DNA of 64,000 bases from an uncultured Bacteroides sp. (GTDB lineage Bacteria; Bacteroidota; Bacteroidia; Bacteroidales; Bacteroidaceae). The stretch lies in NCBI GenBank assembly GCA_944321465.1, contig CALULL010000003.1, positions 62,001 through 126,000 on the forward strand, read 5' to 3'. The notes under the pieces are model-generated. The model was not told where the DNA came from and did not search any database. It saw nothing but the letters and a program-made list of their open reading frames with translations. A program made the position numbers and the translations under genes. This document shows positions 17,627-26,330 of this stretch, piece after piece (position 1 is the first letter of the stretch; each line of letters opens with the position of its first letter).

Positions 17627-18055
17627 TCATCGGAACGTTACTCGACGGTTCATCAGAAAGTTGACACCGCCATAAATGAATAGTCCCAAGAACTGTGCTA
17701 AATATTCATTGCTTCCTAACCGTTCGACAAGAATGATGAGAAAGAGGAACTGTGCTCCATAAGCCAGTAAAAAGGCGACAAGAAAGAGCAGCACCTGCCG
17801 ACAGGTGCTGTTCTTGTTGCCTTTAGTCAGAGGAAATATCCAATATTTGCACCACAGAAAGTTGTGGGTTTGTGCCACGACGTAGGCTGTAATGTTGGAT
17901 ACTGTATAATGAAAACCTAACACGTGCATCATAAGCCACACAACGAAAGCCGTAATCAGGGCATTCAGCGTGCCAATAACAGCAAAACGGACTATGCGTG
18001 TGGTCTCCTTCACGTTGGGTATGCAGGTTTGGTTCTGGACAGAGCCTTTTGTCAC
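17627..18055 (-). CDS. GtrA-like membrane protein
   Basis: The 142-residue protein has four hydrophobic segments, beginning [18 protein letters not shown] and ending with the GtrA hallmark [13 protein letters not shown]. GtrA proteins are thought to flip or position polyprenyl-linked sugars for cell-surface glycosylation. A DPM1-type glycosyltransferase, the usual partner, is elsewhere in the window (52835). The start overlaps the aspS stop by four bases, so it is translationally coupled to aspS. Confidence 0.85.
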   Translation of the reverse strand: MTKGSVQNQTCIPNVKETTRIVRFAVIGTLNALITAFVVWLMMHVLGFHYTVSNITAYVVAQTHNFLWCKYWIFPLTKGNKNSTCRQVLLFLVAFLLAYGAQFLFLIILVERLGSNEYLAQFLGLFIYGGVNFLMNRRVTFR

Positions 18056-19809
18056 TTGACGGGTTTTACCGCCAGATTCAGCTCGTCGAGTTGTTTGGGT
18101 TCCAGTTCCGAGGGAGCATCAAGCATCACGTCACGTCCACTGTTGTTTTTGGGGAAAGCAATGCAGTCGCGTATGCTGTCCAGTCCTGCAAAGATGCTCA
18201 CCCAACGATCCAGCCCATAGGCCAGTCCGCCATGAGGAGGTGCACCATACTTGAAGGCGTTCATCAAGAAGCCAAACTGCTCTTGGGCACGTTCGGGGGT
18301 AAAGCCCAAAATCTGGAACATTTTTGCCTGCAACTGCGCATCGTGTATTCGTATGGAACCGCCACCTACTTCGATGCCGTTGCACACCATATCGTAGGCA
18401 TCGGCCCGTACAGCCTCCGGGGTTGTGTCCAACAGAGGTATGTCTTCGTCCTTGGGATGCGTGAAGGGATGGTGCATGGCCATCAGCCGACCTTCTTCTT
18501 CGCTCCATTCAAACATGGGAAAGTCTACAACCCAAAGCAGTGCGAACTTGTTTTTGTCTCTCAGTCCCAACTGATTTCCCATCTCAAGACGAAGTTCTCC
18601 AAGCTGCTTGCGGGTTTTCATGGCATCGTCTCCACTCAATATCAGTATGAGGTCTCCGGGGTGTGCATTGAAGCGTTCTTTCAGTTGCTGAAGCACTTCC
18701 TGAGTGTAAAATTTGTCTACGCTTGATTTGACATTGCCGTCGGCCTCTACCCGTGCATAGACTAAGCCTTTGGCTCCTATCTGTGGGCGTTTGACAAAAT
18801 CGGTCAATGCATCTATCTGTTTGCGGGTGTAGTGGGCCGCCCCTTCGGCACAGATGCCACCGATGTAGGTTGCATTGTCGAATACCGAGAAGCCGTGGCC
18901 TTGAAGCAAGTCCATCAGCTCAACAAACCGCATGTCAAATCGCATGTCGGGTTTGTCGCTGCCATAATAGCGCATTGCGTCAATCCAAGGCATACGCAGG
19001 AACGGTTCTGTGAGTTCCACGCCGCGCAGCTCTTTGAACAGATACTTTGTCATTCCCTCGAAGAGGTTTATGACATCATCCTGCTCTACGAAGGACATCT
19101 CACAGTCTATTTGTGTAAATTCGGGTTGCCGGTCCGCCCGGAGGTCTTCGTCTCGGAAGCATTTGGCTATCTGGAAGTACCGGTCAAAGCCAGACACCAT
19201 GAGCAGCTGCTTCAATGTCTGGGGACTTTGGGGCAAGGCATAGAACTGTCCGGGATTCATGCGAGAGGGTACGACGAAGTCGCGTGCGCCTTCTGGCGTT
19301 GAACCTACGAGGATGGGAGTCTCAACTTCTATAAATCCTTTGCTGTCGAGATATTTGCGCACTTCGATGGTCATCTTGTGCCTTAGTTCCAAATTCTTGC
19401 GCACAGCTGTCCGGCGCAAGTCGAGGTAGCGGTACTTCATGCGTATGTCGTCGCCTCCATCCGTGTTGTCCTCAATGGTAAAAGGCGGGGTGAGCGAACT
19501 GTTCAAGATATTCAGCCGACTCACGAGAATTTCAATGTCTCCTGTCGGAATGTTGGCATTCTTGCTGAACCGTTCGCTCACGACTCCTTCTACTTGAATG
19601 ACGTATTCACGCCCCAGTTTATTGGCTTTTTCGCAAAGTTCCTGATTTTGTTCTTCGTTGAAAACAAGCTGGGTAATGCCGTATCGGTCGCGTAGATCCA
19701 CAAATGTCATACCGCCCATTTTACGACTGCGTTGCACCCATCCGGCCAGCGTAACCTGCCGACCGGCATCGGAGATACGCAACTCTCCGCAAGTATGTGT
19801 TCTATACAT
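18052..19809 (-). CDS. aspS: Aspartyl-tRNA synthetase
   Basis: This 585-residue class II synthetase of the bacterial type opens with the OB-fold anticodon domain ([20 protein letters not shown]). Motif 2 is [18 protein letters not shown], followed by the bacterial GAD insertion. Motif 3 is [15 protein letters not shown]. The C terminus is slightly short but complete. It charges tRNA-Asp. A promoter box lies 41 bases before the ATG. The gene heads a unit with the GtrA-like and HAD genes. Confidence 0.97.
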   Translation of the reverse strand: MYRTHTCGELRISDAGRQVTLAGWVQRSRKMGGMTFVDLRDRYGITQLVFNEEQNQELCEKANKLGREYVIQVEGVVSERFSKNANIPTGDIEILVSRLNILNSSLTPPFTIEDNTDGGDDIRMKYRYLDLRRTAVRKNLELRHKMTIEVRKYLDSKGFIEVETPILVGSTPEGARDFVVPSRMNPGQFYALPQSPQTLKQLLMVSGFDRYFQIAKCFRDEDLRADRQPEFTQIDCEMSFVEQDDVINLFEGMTKYLFKELRGVELTEPFLRMPWIDAMRYYGSDKPDMRFDMRFVELMDLLQGHGFSVFDNATYIGGICAEGAAHYTRKQIDALTDFVKRPQIGAKGLVYARVEADGNVKSSVDKFYTQEVLQQLKERFNAHPGDLILILSGDDAMKTRKQLGELRLEMGNQLGLRDKNKFALLWVVDFPMFEWSEEEGRLMAMHHPFTHPKDEDIPLLDTTPEAVRADAYDMVCNGIEVGGGSIRIHDAQLQAKMFQILGFTPERAQEQFGFLMNAFKYGAPPHGGLAYGLDRWVSIFAGLDSIRDCIAFPKNNSGRDVMLDAPSELEPKQLDELNLAVKPVK

Positions 19810-19849
19810 TATTATGAAGATAATATTATGAGTTACAATTTTGTGCTTG

Positions 19850-19857
19850 CAAAAGTA
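19850..19857 (-). promoter_or_regulatory. Bacteroidetes -7 box ahead of aspS
   Basis: It reads TACTTTTG on the minus strand, 41 bases before the aspS start. Confidence 0.6.
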
Positions 19858-19925
19858 AGCAAAAACTATATATGTTTATGCCGCGAAAGAAAGTTTTTTG
19901 TCCTTTTCGTCTTCCTTGTGGCAAC

Positions 19926-19958
19926 AAGGGGCGCATCAAGATGATCTGATGCGCCCCT
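19926..19958 (-). terminator. Hairpin after the DUF4301 gene
   Basis: A perfect 12-base stem AGGGGCGCATCA / TGATGCGCCCCT has an eight-base loop and lies 26 bases past the DUF4301 stop. The following minus-strand bases (TTGTTGCC) are only weakly T-rich, so termination is likely but not certain. Confidence 0.6.
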
Positions 19959-19983
19959 CTGACTGGCTTGTAAAAGCGATGTC

Positions 19984-21507
19984 TTATTGATGCTGTTCTC
20001 GCAAAAGGTCGTTGACCGTCTTTACCGGGTTGAAGGTGCTTAGGGGTACTTCAACAAAGATGGTGTTCCAGTCACTCATGGCTCCGTTCCACAATCCGGG
20101 AAGCTCGAGTGCCTTGAGTTCGCGTCCGTCTTTGGACTTGTGGGAGATAAAGCCGGTAGCTTTGTCAACATGACGCGTGAGGTCAAACTTATGTCCTTTG
20201 TAGTCGCGCACAGCACATACCAGGTCTACGGGATTGAAGTGGGTTCCCTGTTCGAACATGGCTTTTTTCTGCGGGTCGTTCATGTCTATCTGTGAACTTT
20301 CCAATATCTGCAAGGAAATGGTTCCGTCGTTGTTGTAGGTGAGGAACGGGCCTCCGCCTGGCTCGCCTACGTTGCGTACCATGCCGCACACGCGTATAGG
20401 GCGGTTGAGTTTTTGTCTGAGATAACCTGCCAGCTGGCTGTCGTCCATTGTGCGGGTTTCGCCGCTCTTGCAACACAGTCGGTTCTCCAGGAAGGACAGC
20501 ATTTCGTGTAACTGCTCTGTCGGACATTCGTCAGTGTCCAGTTTCCTAAGATAGTCGAACACCTGCTTTTGTATTGTTACCAGTATACCGGCAATCAGCT
20601 TCTTGTATCTCACCGTGTCGCCTTTGAGCTTGTCGGGCACTACGTTATCGATGTTCTTTATAAATACGACATCCGCATCCAAGTCATTCAAATTTTCAAT
20701 AAGAGCACCATGTCCTCCCGGGCGGAACAGCAGTTTGCCGTTGTTGTCTCGGAAGGGGTTGTTGTCCATGTCGGCTGCTATGGTGTCGGTGCTGGATTTC
20801 TGTTCAGAGAAAGTAACGTTGTAGGTCACATTGTGCAGCTTTTCGTAGTAGGGGGCTTTCTTTTCTACCAGGTCTTGGAAAAGCAGACGGTGTTCGGGAG
20901 ATACCGTGAAGTGTATGTTGACCTTGTTGTGGCGGTTGGTCGTGTAGAGGGCACCCTCGACCAGATGCTCTTCTACCGGTGTGCGGTTGCCTTCGGGGTA
21001 CTTGTGGAACTTCAGCAAACCTTTAGGAAGCGAGCCGTAGTTCATTCCGGGCAAAGTCAAAAGAGTTGAGACGATAGCTTTGTATTTGCCTTCTGCCAGC
21101 AGTTCGCTTATGCCAGCGTTGGCATTCTTACGACATGCTTCGTCCAGTTCTTCGGCGAAAGCAAAATCTGAGATGCGGTTGAAGAAGGTCTTCTCAAAAT
21201 CTGTTTGCGGAGTATCGTACTCGGCATCGAGGAAAGCAAACAAATTCTTGAACATGCGGCTGGCTGCCCCCGAGGCCGGAACAAACTTGACAATAACCTT
21301 TTCGTCGTTTGCATAAGCCTGCCATGCCTTCTGGTAAGCGTCCTCTTCTTCGGAAGTTGGGACGTAAATGCCGCCGTTGGCCACCGATGCGGCTGCCGAT
21401 AAGTGCAAATAGGGGAAACCGGTTTTGAAGGAAGCCAATTGGGCCATGATTTGTTGCTCGGAAATGCCTTTTTGAGCGAGCAACTCTTTGTCTTGTGGTG
21501 TCATCAT
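19984..21507 (-). CDS. DUF4301 family protein
   Basis: The protein has 507 residues, is cytoplasmic (no signal peptide or membrane helix), and is common across Bacteroidetes. KFVPASGAASRMFK (about residues 73-86) resembles a nucleotide-sugar pyrophosphorylase loop. RPGGHGALIENLNDL and VVFIKNIDNVVPD in the centre look like the substrate half of a nucleotidyltransferase fold. Its biochemical role is not established to my knowledge; a sugar-nucleotide or phospho-sugar role is only an inference from those motifs. It is a single gene flanked by its own promoter box and hairpin. Confidence 0.8.
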   Translation of the reverse strand: MMTPQDKELLAQKGISEQQIMAQLASFKTGFPYLHLSAAASVANGGIYVPTSEEEDAYQKAWQAYANDEKVIVKFVPASGAASRMFKNLFAFLDAEYDTPQTDFEKTFFNRISDFAFAEELDEACRKNANAGISELLAEGKYKAIVSTLLTLPGMNYGSLPKGLLKFHKYPEGNRTPVEEHLVEGALYTTNRHNKVNIHFTVSPEHRLLFQDLVEKKAPYYEKLHNVTYNVTFSEQKSSTDTIAADMDNNPFRDNNGKLLFRPGGHGALIENLNDLDADVVFIKNIDNVVPDKLKGDTVRYKKLIAGILVTIQKQVFDYLRKLDTDECPTEQLHEMLSFLENRLCCKSGETRTMDDSQLAGYLRQKLNRPIRVCGMVRNVGEPGGGPFLTYNNDGTISLQILESSQIDMNDPQKKAMFEQGTHFNPVDLVCAVRDYKGHKFDLTRHVDKATGFISHKSKDGRELKALELPGLWNGAMSDWNTIFVEVPLSTFNPVKTVNDLLREQHQ

Positions 21508-21538
21508 AGGAGATAAATATAAAATTAGAAATGGTGCT

Positions 21539-21546
21539 CAAAGATA
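21539..21546 (-). promoter_or_regulatory. Bacteroidetes -7 box ahead of the DUF4301 gene
   Basis: It reads TATCTTTG on the minus strand, 32 bases before the start codon. Confidence 0.6.
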
Positions 21547-21595
21547 CGAATAAATCTTTTTATTCAATGCCTTTTCCGGAAAGTTTTTGGAGCGG

Positions 21596-21654
21596 GGAAA
21601 AAGGCAAAGAGAGGAAGGGTGGCTTGCCTACGCGTTGCCTCTTCCTCTCTTTGC
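21596..21654 (-). terminator. Terminator after the C1 aminopeptidase gene
   Basis: A perfect 14-base stem GCAAAGAGAGGAAG (21604-21617) pairs with CTTCCTCTCTTTGC (21641-21654). On the minus strand it is followed by CTTTTTCCCC. Confidence 0.85.
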
Positions 21655-21692
21655 TTATGCCGGGCTTTCCCCATTCTCCCGTGCGGGTTTGT

Positions 21693-22880
21693 TTACAGGC
21701 CCAGTTTCTTTTTGATGTCCTTGGGCAGGGCATCTTTGTGGACGAGAATGTTCATTGTCTTGTAGGCGACAAAAGCCTTAGATGCATACCAGATGCCTTT
21801 GTATTTGCCGCTCAGTCCCCAAGAATTCTTCACCATGAAGTACTCTTTTCCGTTCTGATCTTTGGCAAGTCCATAAATCAACATGCCGTGGTCGTCAGTC
21901 GTTTCCCAGTTGTCGAAGGCTATCTGACGCATCTCTTGCGTGATTTCCATTTCGGGGAGCGGACGCGATGTCAGTTCCTTGCGCTTGTCTGTCGGGGTCA
22001 TGCCGGTCCAGCGTGCCATGTCGCTGCCTGTCAGTTCGGCGCCGCGTGCGGCATCAGGCATTACGGCTATGCCGTCGCGTGTAAATCCTTGTTCGCTCAC
22101 ATCGCTGCCCCAGGCAAACGTATATCCGTTGCGCACGGCGTAGTCCATTACTTCCATCAGTTCGTCGATGGGCAGGTTATAGGACAGGGCATTACGCCAG
22201 TTGTCTTGGATTTCGATGGCAAACTGGGTATAGAACGGATGGTGTGTGTAGGATGTCAGCGACACGTAGTCGTCGGGGTTGATGCCCAGACTTTCTCCGA
22301 ATGATTTCGGCGTGTATTCCTTTCCTTCGTAGGTAAATGTCTCGGGACATTTGCCCAAATAGGTGTCATAGATGGCACTGATACCGTTTTTCCACACAGG
22401 GGTCAGCTTGCTGTGGCGGCCTTTGCCGATGGCCTTGACGTATGCTTCGGCAACGGCGTCAAGTTCGTTGTGCACCGGAAGCGTGTCGCCGTACATGATG
22501 CCCGGCATGGCTTCCTGTGGAACGAGGCCGTAGTTTTTCAAGCAATACATGATGTCGTAGAAGCTTCCTCCGGGCGAGAACGAGGCATCGCCATGGTAGC
22601 GGACGTAGTTGACCGCACGGTCCACCATCGTGTGGTGTACGACAAACATCTCTGCAAAGTCATAAGTGCCTTTTCCCATGCGCAGCAGTTCACTCTCAAG
22701 GAAGCCGAGGCTTGAGAAGCTCCAGCACGTGCTTGAGCGGTTTTGGTTCTTGATGCTTGTGATGGGGTTCTCCTTGATTGTGGTGAATACGAAGCCTTCT
22801 TCCGGAGTTTGTGTGTCCTGCGCCATTGCGCTCAGGCTTAGCAGGCCGAATGCGGCCACGATTGCTGTTTTTTTCATCAT
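21693..22880 (-). CDS. pepC: Exported C1-family aminopeptidase (bleomycin hydrolase/PepC type)
   Basis: The protein has 395 residues. A signal peptide (about residues 1-20, ending SLSAMAQ) marks it as exported, unlike cytoplasmic PepC of lactic bacteria. The papain-fold triad is visible: Cys in NRSSTCWSFSS (about residue 52), His in TDDHGMLIYG, and Asn in MVKNSWG. It probably trims peptides in the periplasm; the precise specificity is inferred. It is monocistronic, with its own promoter box and terminator. Confidence 0.9.
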   Translation of the reverse strand: MMKKTAIVAAFGLLSLSAMAQDTQTPEEGFVFTTIKENPITSIKNQNRSSTCWSFSSLGFLESELLRMGKGTYDFAEMFVVHHTMVDRAVNYVRYHGDASFSPGGSFYDIMYCLKNYGLVPQEAMPGIMYGDTLPVHNELDAVAEAYVKAIGKGRHSKLTPVWKNGISAIYDTYLGKCPETFTYEGKEYTPKSFGESLGINPDDYVSLTSYTHHPFYTQFAIEIQDNWRNALSYNLPIDELMEVMDYAVRNGYTFAWGSDVSEQGFTRDGIAVMPDAARGAELTGSDMARWTGMTPTDKRKELTSRPLPEMEITQEMRQIAFDNWETTDDHGMLIYGLAKDQNGKEYFMVKNSWGLSGKYKGIWYASKAFVAYKTMNILVHKDALPKDIKKKLGL

Positions 22881-22925
22881 GTTCTCTTTTTTCTTGTTCG
22901 TGTTTTAGTATTGGATTATTTTGCG

Positions 22926-22933
22926 CAAAGATA
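22926..22933 (-). promoter_or_regulatory. Bacteroidetes -7 box ahead of the C1 aminopeptidase
   Basis: It reads TATCTTTG on the minus strand, 46 bases upstream of the ATG. Confidence 0.6.
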
Positions 22934-23071
22934 AAGAATATATTGGTATTTCCTGCTATTGGCGGGAGTAAAAGTTTGTGTCTGCGTGCAAAAAGTTTAT
23001 CTCTGGAAACCGTGCAGGAGAGGTGGCCGTCGCCTCCCCCTCTTCGCGTTGTGTCGGGCGGGGCTGTACGC

Positions 23072-23665
23072 TCAGTTCATTATGGGGAATTGCGGAAAAC
23101 GGGACCACATGGCATACTTCTTCCCCAAGTTACACAAGGCATGGTACCAGAGTGTGCGGCTTGAGGCTTCGTCCATCAGTTCGCCCACACGCTCTTTTCC
23201 CACCAGCCAGGTGTTTTCCTTTATTTCGCGGTCGAGCTGGTCGCTGTCCCAGCCGGAATAGCCTAAGAAGAACCGTATTTTCCCGTCGATGGGATTGCCG
23301 TGCCTGATGTAGTCCTTTATGCTCTCGAAGTCGCCGTTCAGGTAAATTCCCTCAGATATGGGCAGAGAGTCGTTCACCCCGTCGAGTGTGTGCAGAAAAA
23401 ACAAGGTGTCCGTACACAGTGGCCCTCCTTGATACACCGGGATTGGCCCCTCGGCGTTCAGTCCTCTCAGTACGGCGTTCAAAGGGAAAGGCAGGGGCTT
23501 GTTCAGCACCAGTCCCATGATACTGCTGTCCGTATGTTCGACCAAAAGGACAACCGAACGGCCAAACATACGGTCACTCAGGAACGGCTCTGAAATCAAG
23601 ACCCTACCTTGTGCAGGCATGATGTGGTTGGTTTCTATTCGGAATAGTTCGTCATCGATATTCAT
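23072..23665 (-). CDS. yqgE: YqgE/AlgH family protein
   Basis: The protein has 197 residues, full length for the family. Hallmarks are GRVLISEPFLSD, SVVLLVEHTDSSIMGLVLNK and the C-terminal FFLGYSGWDSDQLDREIKEN. The family is cytoplasmic and of uncertain role; AlgH was named from alginate regulation in Pseudomonas. The gene follows the aminotransferase by 69 bases in the same direction and may be co-transcribed. Confidence 0.92.
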   Translation of the reverse strand: MNIDDELFRIETNHIMPAQGRVLISEPFLSDRMFGRSVVLLVEHTDSSIMGLVLNKPLPFPLNAVLRGLNAEGPIPVYQGGPLCTDTLFFLHTLDGVNDSLPISEGIYLNGDFESIKDYIRHGNPIDGKIRFFLGYSGWDSDQLDREIKENTWLVGKERVGELMDEASSRTLWYHALCNLGKKYAMWSRFPQFPIMN

Positions 23666-23734
23666 GCCTCTAAGATATGCATTATTCTCCGAAAAGCAAA
23701 GGAAATGTTCCTTTTTTCTCGGGAAAAGTGCGTT

Positions 23735-25051
23735 TTACCCGACAGGGTGGTTCTTGGCAAAGAGGGCCATGCGCTCGTCGAGTTGTTCGTACTGGTATTC
23801 CTTTATAAAAGAGGTACAAGCGCGTAATCCTTGTTGATGGCTGCCCGTTGTCACCAGCGAAATGGCACTCACGCCGTAGTACATCAGTTCCTTGGCCAGC
23901 TCGCCGCTTGTCATGCCCGGGTAGCCTATCGTGAAGTAGAACCCGTCGGCGATAGGTTCGCCTAAGTCGTTATCGTAAACGAGCCGGAAACCGTGGCGCA
24001 AAAAGATTTCTTTCAGCTTGTGGGCGCGTTCGCCATAGACCTTCACCTCTTCTATGAAGTTGTATTGTCCGTCGCTTGCGGCCTTGAACATGGCGGCAAG
24101 GGCGTGTTGGGCTGAATGGCTGGTGCCGGAAGAGAGGGCATAGAGCACGCGGTGTACGAATACTGTCCCGTATGTTCCGCCGCCATAGCGTTGTGTCAGG
24201 CCCGGATAGGAGCGGTGATAGAGCTTGTCCGAAATGCAGACTACGCCGATGCGTTGGCCGGCATAGCTGAATGCTTTGGAGCCGGAGATGAGCAATGCAT
24301 AGTAGTCCGTATAGCGGGCCACCGTGGGCTGATAGGGCGGCTGGAACGGTTTGCCCAGGTCCTGGCGGAAGTCCATGGCAAAGTAGGCCAAGTCTTCCAG
24401 CACAATGGTGTCGTACTTCGTGGCCAGTTCGCCTATGGTGCGCAGTTCCTGCTCCTTCAGGCAAATCCAGCTCGGGTTGTTCGGGTTGGAATAGACTATG
24501 GCCGCAATGTTGCCTTTCTGCAAATAGCTTTCCAGCTTGTCGTGCAGCTTTTCTCCGCGGAATTCGTACACGTCAAACGTCTCGCATTTGTACCCCATCA
24601 CCACCAATTGCTGCTTTTGCACGGGGAAGCCCGGGTCGATGAACAATATTGTGTCGCGTCCCGGAACGCACTGGCAACAAGTGAGGAACGAGGCAAACGT
24701 GCCTTGCATGGAGCCTGTTACAGGCACGCAGCCTTCGGCCTTGATGTCGACGTTGATGAAGGCTTTCACGAAACGGGATGCCTCCGACTTCAGTTGCGGT
24801 ATGCCGTTGATGTCGGGGTACAGACTGGCTACCCCCTGCCGCAAAGCCTCGATTTCGGCCGAGACGCCCACGGATGACGGGGCAAGTCCAGGAACGCCCA
24901 TTTCCATTTTGATGAACTCTACGCCGGACTCGGCTTCGACCTTGGCGGCGATGGCCTTCACTTCGCGGATGGTAGCCTTTGAGAAATCGGCTATCTGAAA
25001 CTTGTCAATTACGGAATTGACCAAATCTTTGGATATTGGAGTGCTTTCCAT
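23735..25051 (-). CDS. PLP-dependent aminotransferase, class I/II
   Basis: This 438-residue fold-type I aminotransferase has the PLP lysine in LISGSKAFSYAGQRIGV (about residue 247). The Asn/Pro motif is YSNPNNPSW and the phosphate-anchoring Asp region is VLEDLAYFAMD. It resembles the aspartate/aromatic aminotransferase group, but its exact substrate cannot be given. A -7 box lies 31 bases upstream of the ATG. Confidence 0.87.
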   Translation of the reverse strand: MESTPISKDLVNSVIDKFQIADFSKATIREVKAIAAKVEAESGVEFIKMEMGVPGLAPSSVGVSAEIEALRQGVASLYPDINGIPQLKSEASRFVKAFINVDIKAEGCVPVTGSMQGTFASFLTCCQCVPGRDTILFIDPGFPVQKQQLVVMGYKCETFDVYEFRGEKLHDKLESYLQKGNIAAIVYSNPNNPSWICLKEQELRTIGELATKYDTIVLEDLAYFAMDFRQDLGKPFQPPYQPTVARYTDYYALLISGSKAFSYAGQRIGVVCISDKLYHRSYPGLTQRYGGGTYGTVFVHRVLYALSSGTSHSAQHALAAMFKAASDGQYNFIEEVKVYGERAHKLKEIFLRHGFRLVYDNDLGEPIADGFYFTIGYPGMTSGELAKELMYYGVSAISLVTTGSHQQGLRACTSFIKEYQYEQLDERMALFAKNHPVG

Positions 25052-25081
25052 GTCAATGTGTTGTTTTTATAATTCAGCACA

Positions 25082-25089
25082 CAAATTTA
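25082..25089 (-). promoter_or_regulatory. Bacteroidetes -7 box ahead of the aminotransferase
   Basis: It reads TAAATTTG on the minus strand, 31 bases upstream of the start. Confidence 0.5.
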
Positions 25090-25349
25090 AGTGTTTTTTC
25101 TTGTCTCCCCCACGTTTTCTTTGGGAAATTGCCGGGCATGGCGCGATTTTTTTGCTTTTTCCGTGCGAATGCCGGGAAGACGGCCTCGGGCGGCTGTCTT
25201 TTCTGGGTGCGGAGGCCGTGTTTCCGACAGGAAGGGAGGGCGGTTTCTCGGCTTGTGGGTTCTCTGCGGTGCGTTGCGTCGATGGAGCAAACGTGGAGGC
25301 AAACGGGCTTCCTGGCGTGTAATGGTTCGTTAGAGGGGCTGGCGGGGCC

Positions 25350-25437
25350 AACCTGTGCTCCGCCGGAAGCTAACCTGTGCCCCCAAAGTGGGGCTTCTCT
25401 GCCCGGAAGGGAGGGCAGGTGTGCCTGTTTGGAGGGT
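25350..25437. repeat. 22-base tandem repeat array, four units
   Basis: Units start at 25350, 25372, 25394 and 25416: aacctgtgctccgccgg, aacctgtgcccccaaag, cttctctgcccggaag and caggtgtgcctgtttg. A degenerate unit may precede at 25328. The array ends five bases before a full 200-base element, in the divergent region between the aminotransferase and Nudix genes. The rest of 25090-25349 shows nothing recognisable. Confidence 0.8.
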
Positions 25438-25442
25438 GAACT

Positions 25443-25637
25443 CAAATCGGTCATCAGAGTTCAAAACGATTTCGCTTTGCCGCCGTGCAGACTGGCGGTC
25501 GCCTTTGTCCCCGGCGTAGCCCGCTACGCCGGGACAAAGCGGCAGAGAAGATGCCGGTGGCAGGACGAAAGGGCTTGAAAAGCCGGGGAAAGACTATCAG
25601 GCACACGGCAAGGCGGTCTAATGACCGATTTGGGTTA
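25443..25637 (+). repeat. Full copy A of the inverted-repeat (MITE-like) element
   Basis: The left end is CAAATCGGTCATCAGAGTTC and the right end GGTCTAATGACCGATTTGGG, which form terminal inverted repeats. The centre holds an almost perfect hairpin, CTTTGTCCCCGGCGTAGC / GCTACGCCGGGACAAAG. It is the same arrangement as the copies at 38138, 54758 and 61855. No coding capacity was seen. Confidence 0.85.
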
Positions 25638-25656
25638 AACACATCTGCTTTTTTTG

Positions 25657-25664
25657 TATGTTTG
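25657..25664 (+). promoter_or_regulatory. Bacteroidetes -7 box ahead of the Nudix gene
   Basis: TATGTTTG lies 25 bases before the Nudix ATG. A TTTG at 25629-25632, inside the end of repeat copy A, sits 24 bases upstream, a little wide for the usual -33 partner. Confidence 0.5.
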
Positions 25665-25688
25665 CCCCGTAAATAAGGAAAACAGCGT

Positions 25689-26213
25689 ATGAAACAGGAC
25701 AACAGTCAAGAACTTTTCCCGGTAGTCGATGAGGAAGGCAACATCGTAGGTTCGGCCACGCGGGGCGAGTGTCATTCTGGACGCAAATTGCTGCATCCGG
25801 TGGTCCACCTGCACGTGTTCAATGCAAAAGGCGAACTTTATCTGCAAAAGCGACCCGCGTGGAAAGACATACAGCCCGGCAAGTGGGACACGGCCGTGGG
25901 CGGACATGTCGATTGGGGCGAAAGTGTCATGCAAGCATTGCGGCGCGAGGCAAGCGAAGAACTGAACCTTTCCGGCTTCAAGCCTCATGCCGTTGCCCGC
26001 TACGTGTTCGAGTCTTCTCGCGAGCGCGAGTTGGTGTTCACTTTTCTTGCCGAAGCGGGCGGCGATATCCTGCAGCCCAGCAGCGAGCTGGACGGAGGGC
26101 GTTTCTGGAGTATCGACGAGATACGCTCCAGCATGGGGAAAGGCATTTTTACGCCCAATTTCGAGGGGGAAATAGAACGGGTGCTGGATGTTAGGAGGAA
26201 AAGCCGCTCTTGA
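25689..26213 (+). CDS. Nudix hydrolase
   Basis: The protein has 174 residues. The Nudix box reads GHVDWGESVMQALRREASEE (about residues 77-96), with all catalytic glutamates of the GX5EX7REUXEEXGU pattern except that the final Gly is replaced by Asn. The N-terminal region (FPVVDEEGNIVGSATRGECH and HLHVFNAKGELYLQKR) resembles the IPP-isomerase/YfcD group. It is cytoplasmic; the substrate is unknown. It appears monocistronic, with a short terminator 117 bases before the glycogen genes. Confidence 0.88.
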   Translation: MKQDNSQELFPVVDEEGNIVGSATRGECHSGRKLLHPVVHLHVFNAKGELYLQKRPAWKDIQPGKWDTAVGGHVDWGESVMQALRREASEELNLSGFKPHAVARYVFESSRERELVFTFLAEAGGDILQPSSELDGGRFWSIDEIRSSMGKGIFTPNFEGEIERVLDVRRKSRS

Positions 26214-26230
26214 AGCCTTGAGGCTTTTTG
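26212..26230 (+). terminator. Short terminator at the Nudix gene end
   Basis: A small hairpin GAAGCC-TTGA-GGCTTT, followed by TTT, overlaps the stop of the Nudix gene. Confidence 0.5.
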
Positions 26231-26298
26231 CCGATGTCCGGCAGAGGGCAACGATGCAACTTTTCGGCATAAAAGATTATTTTTCAAAGAATAATGTG

Positions 26299-26306
26299 TA
26301 CTTTTG
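26299..26306 (+). promoter_or_regulatory. Bacteroidetes -7 box for the glycogen operon
   Basis: TACTTTTG lies 25 bases before the glycogen synthase start. Confidence 0.6.
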
Positions 26307-26330
26307 TAGCCGAAACATAAAAGACGTATT

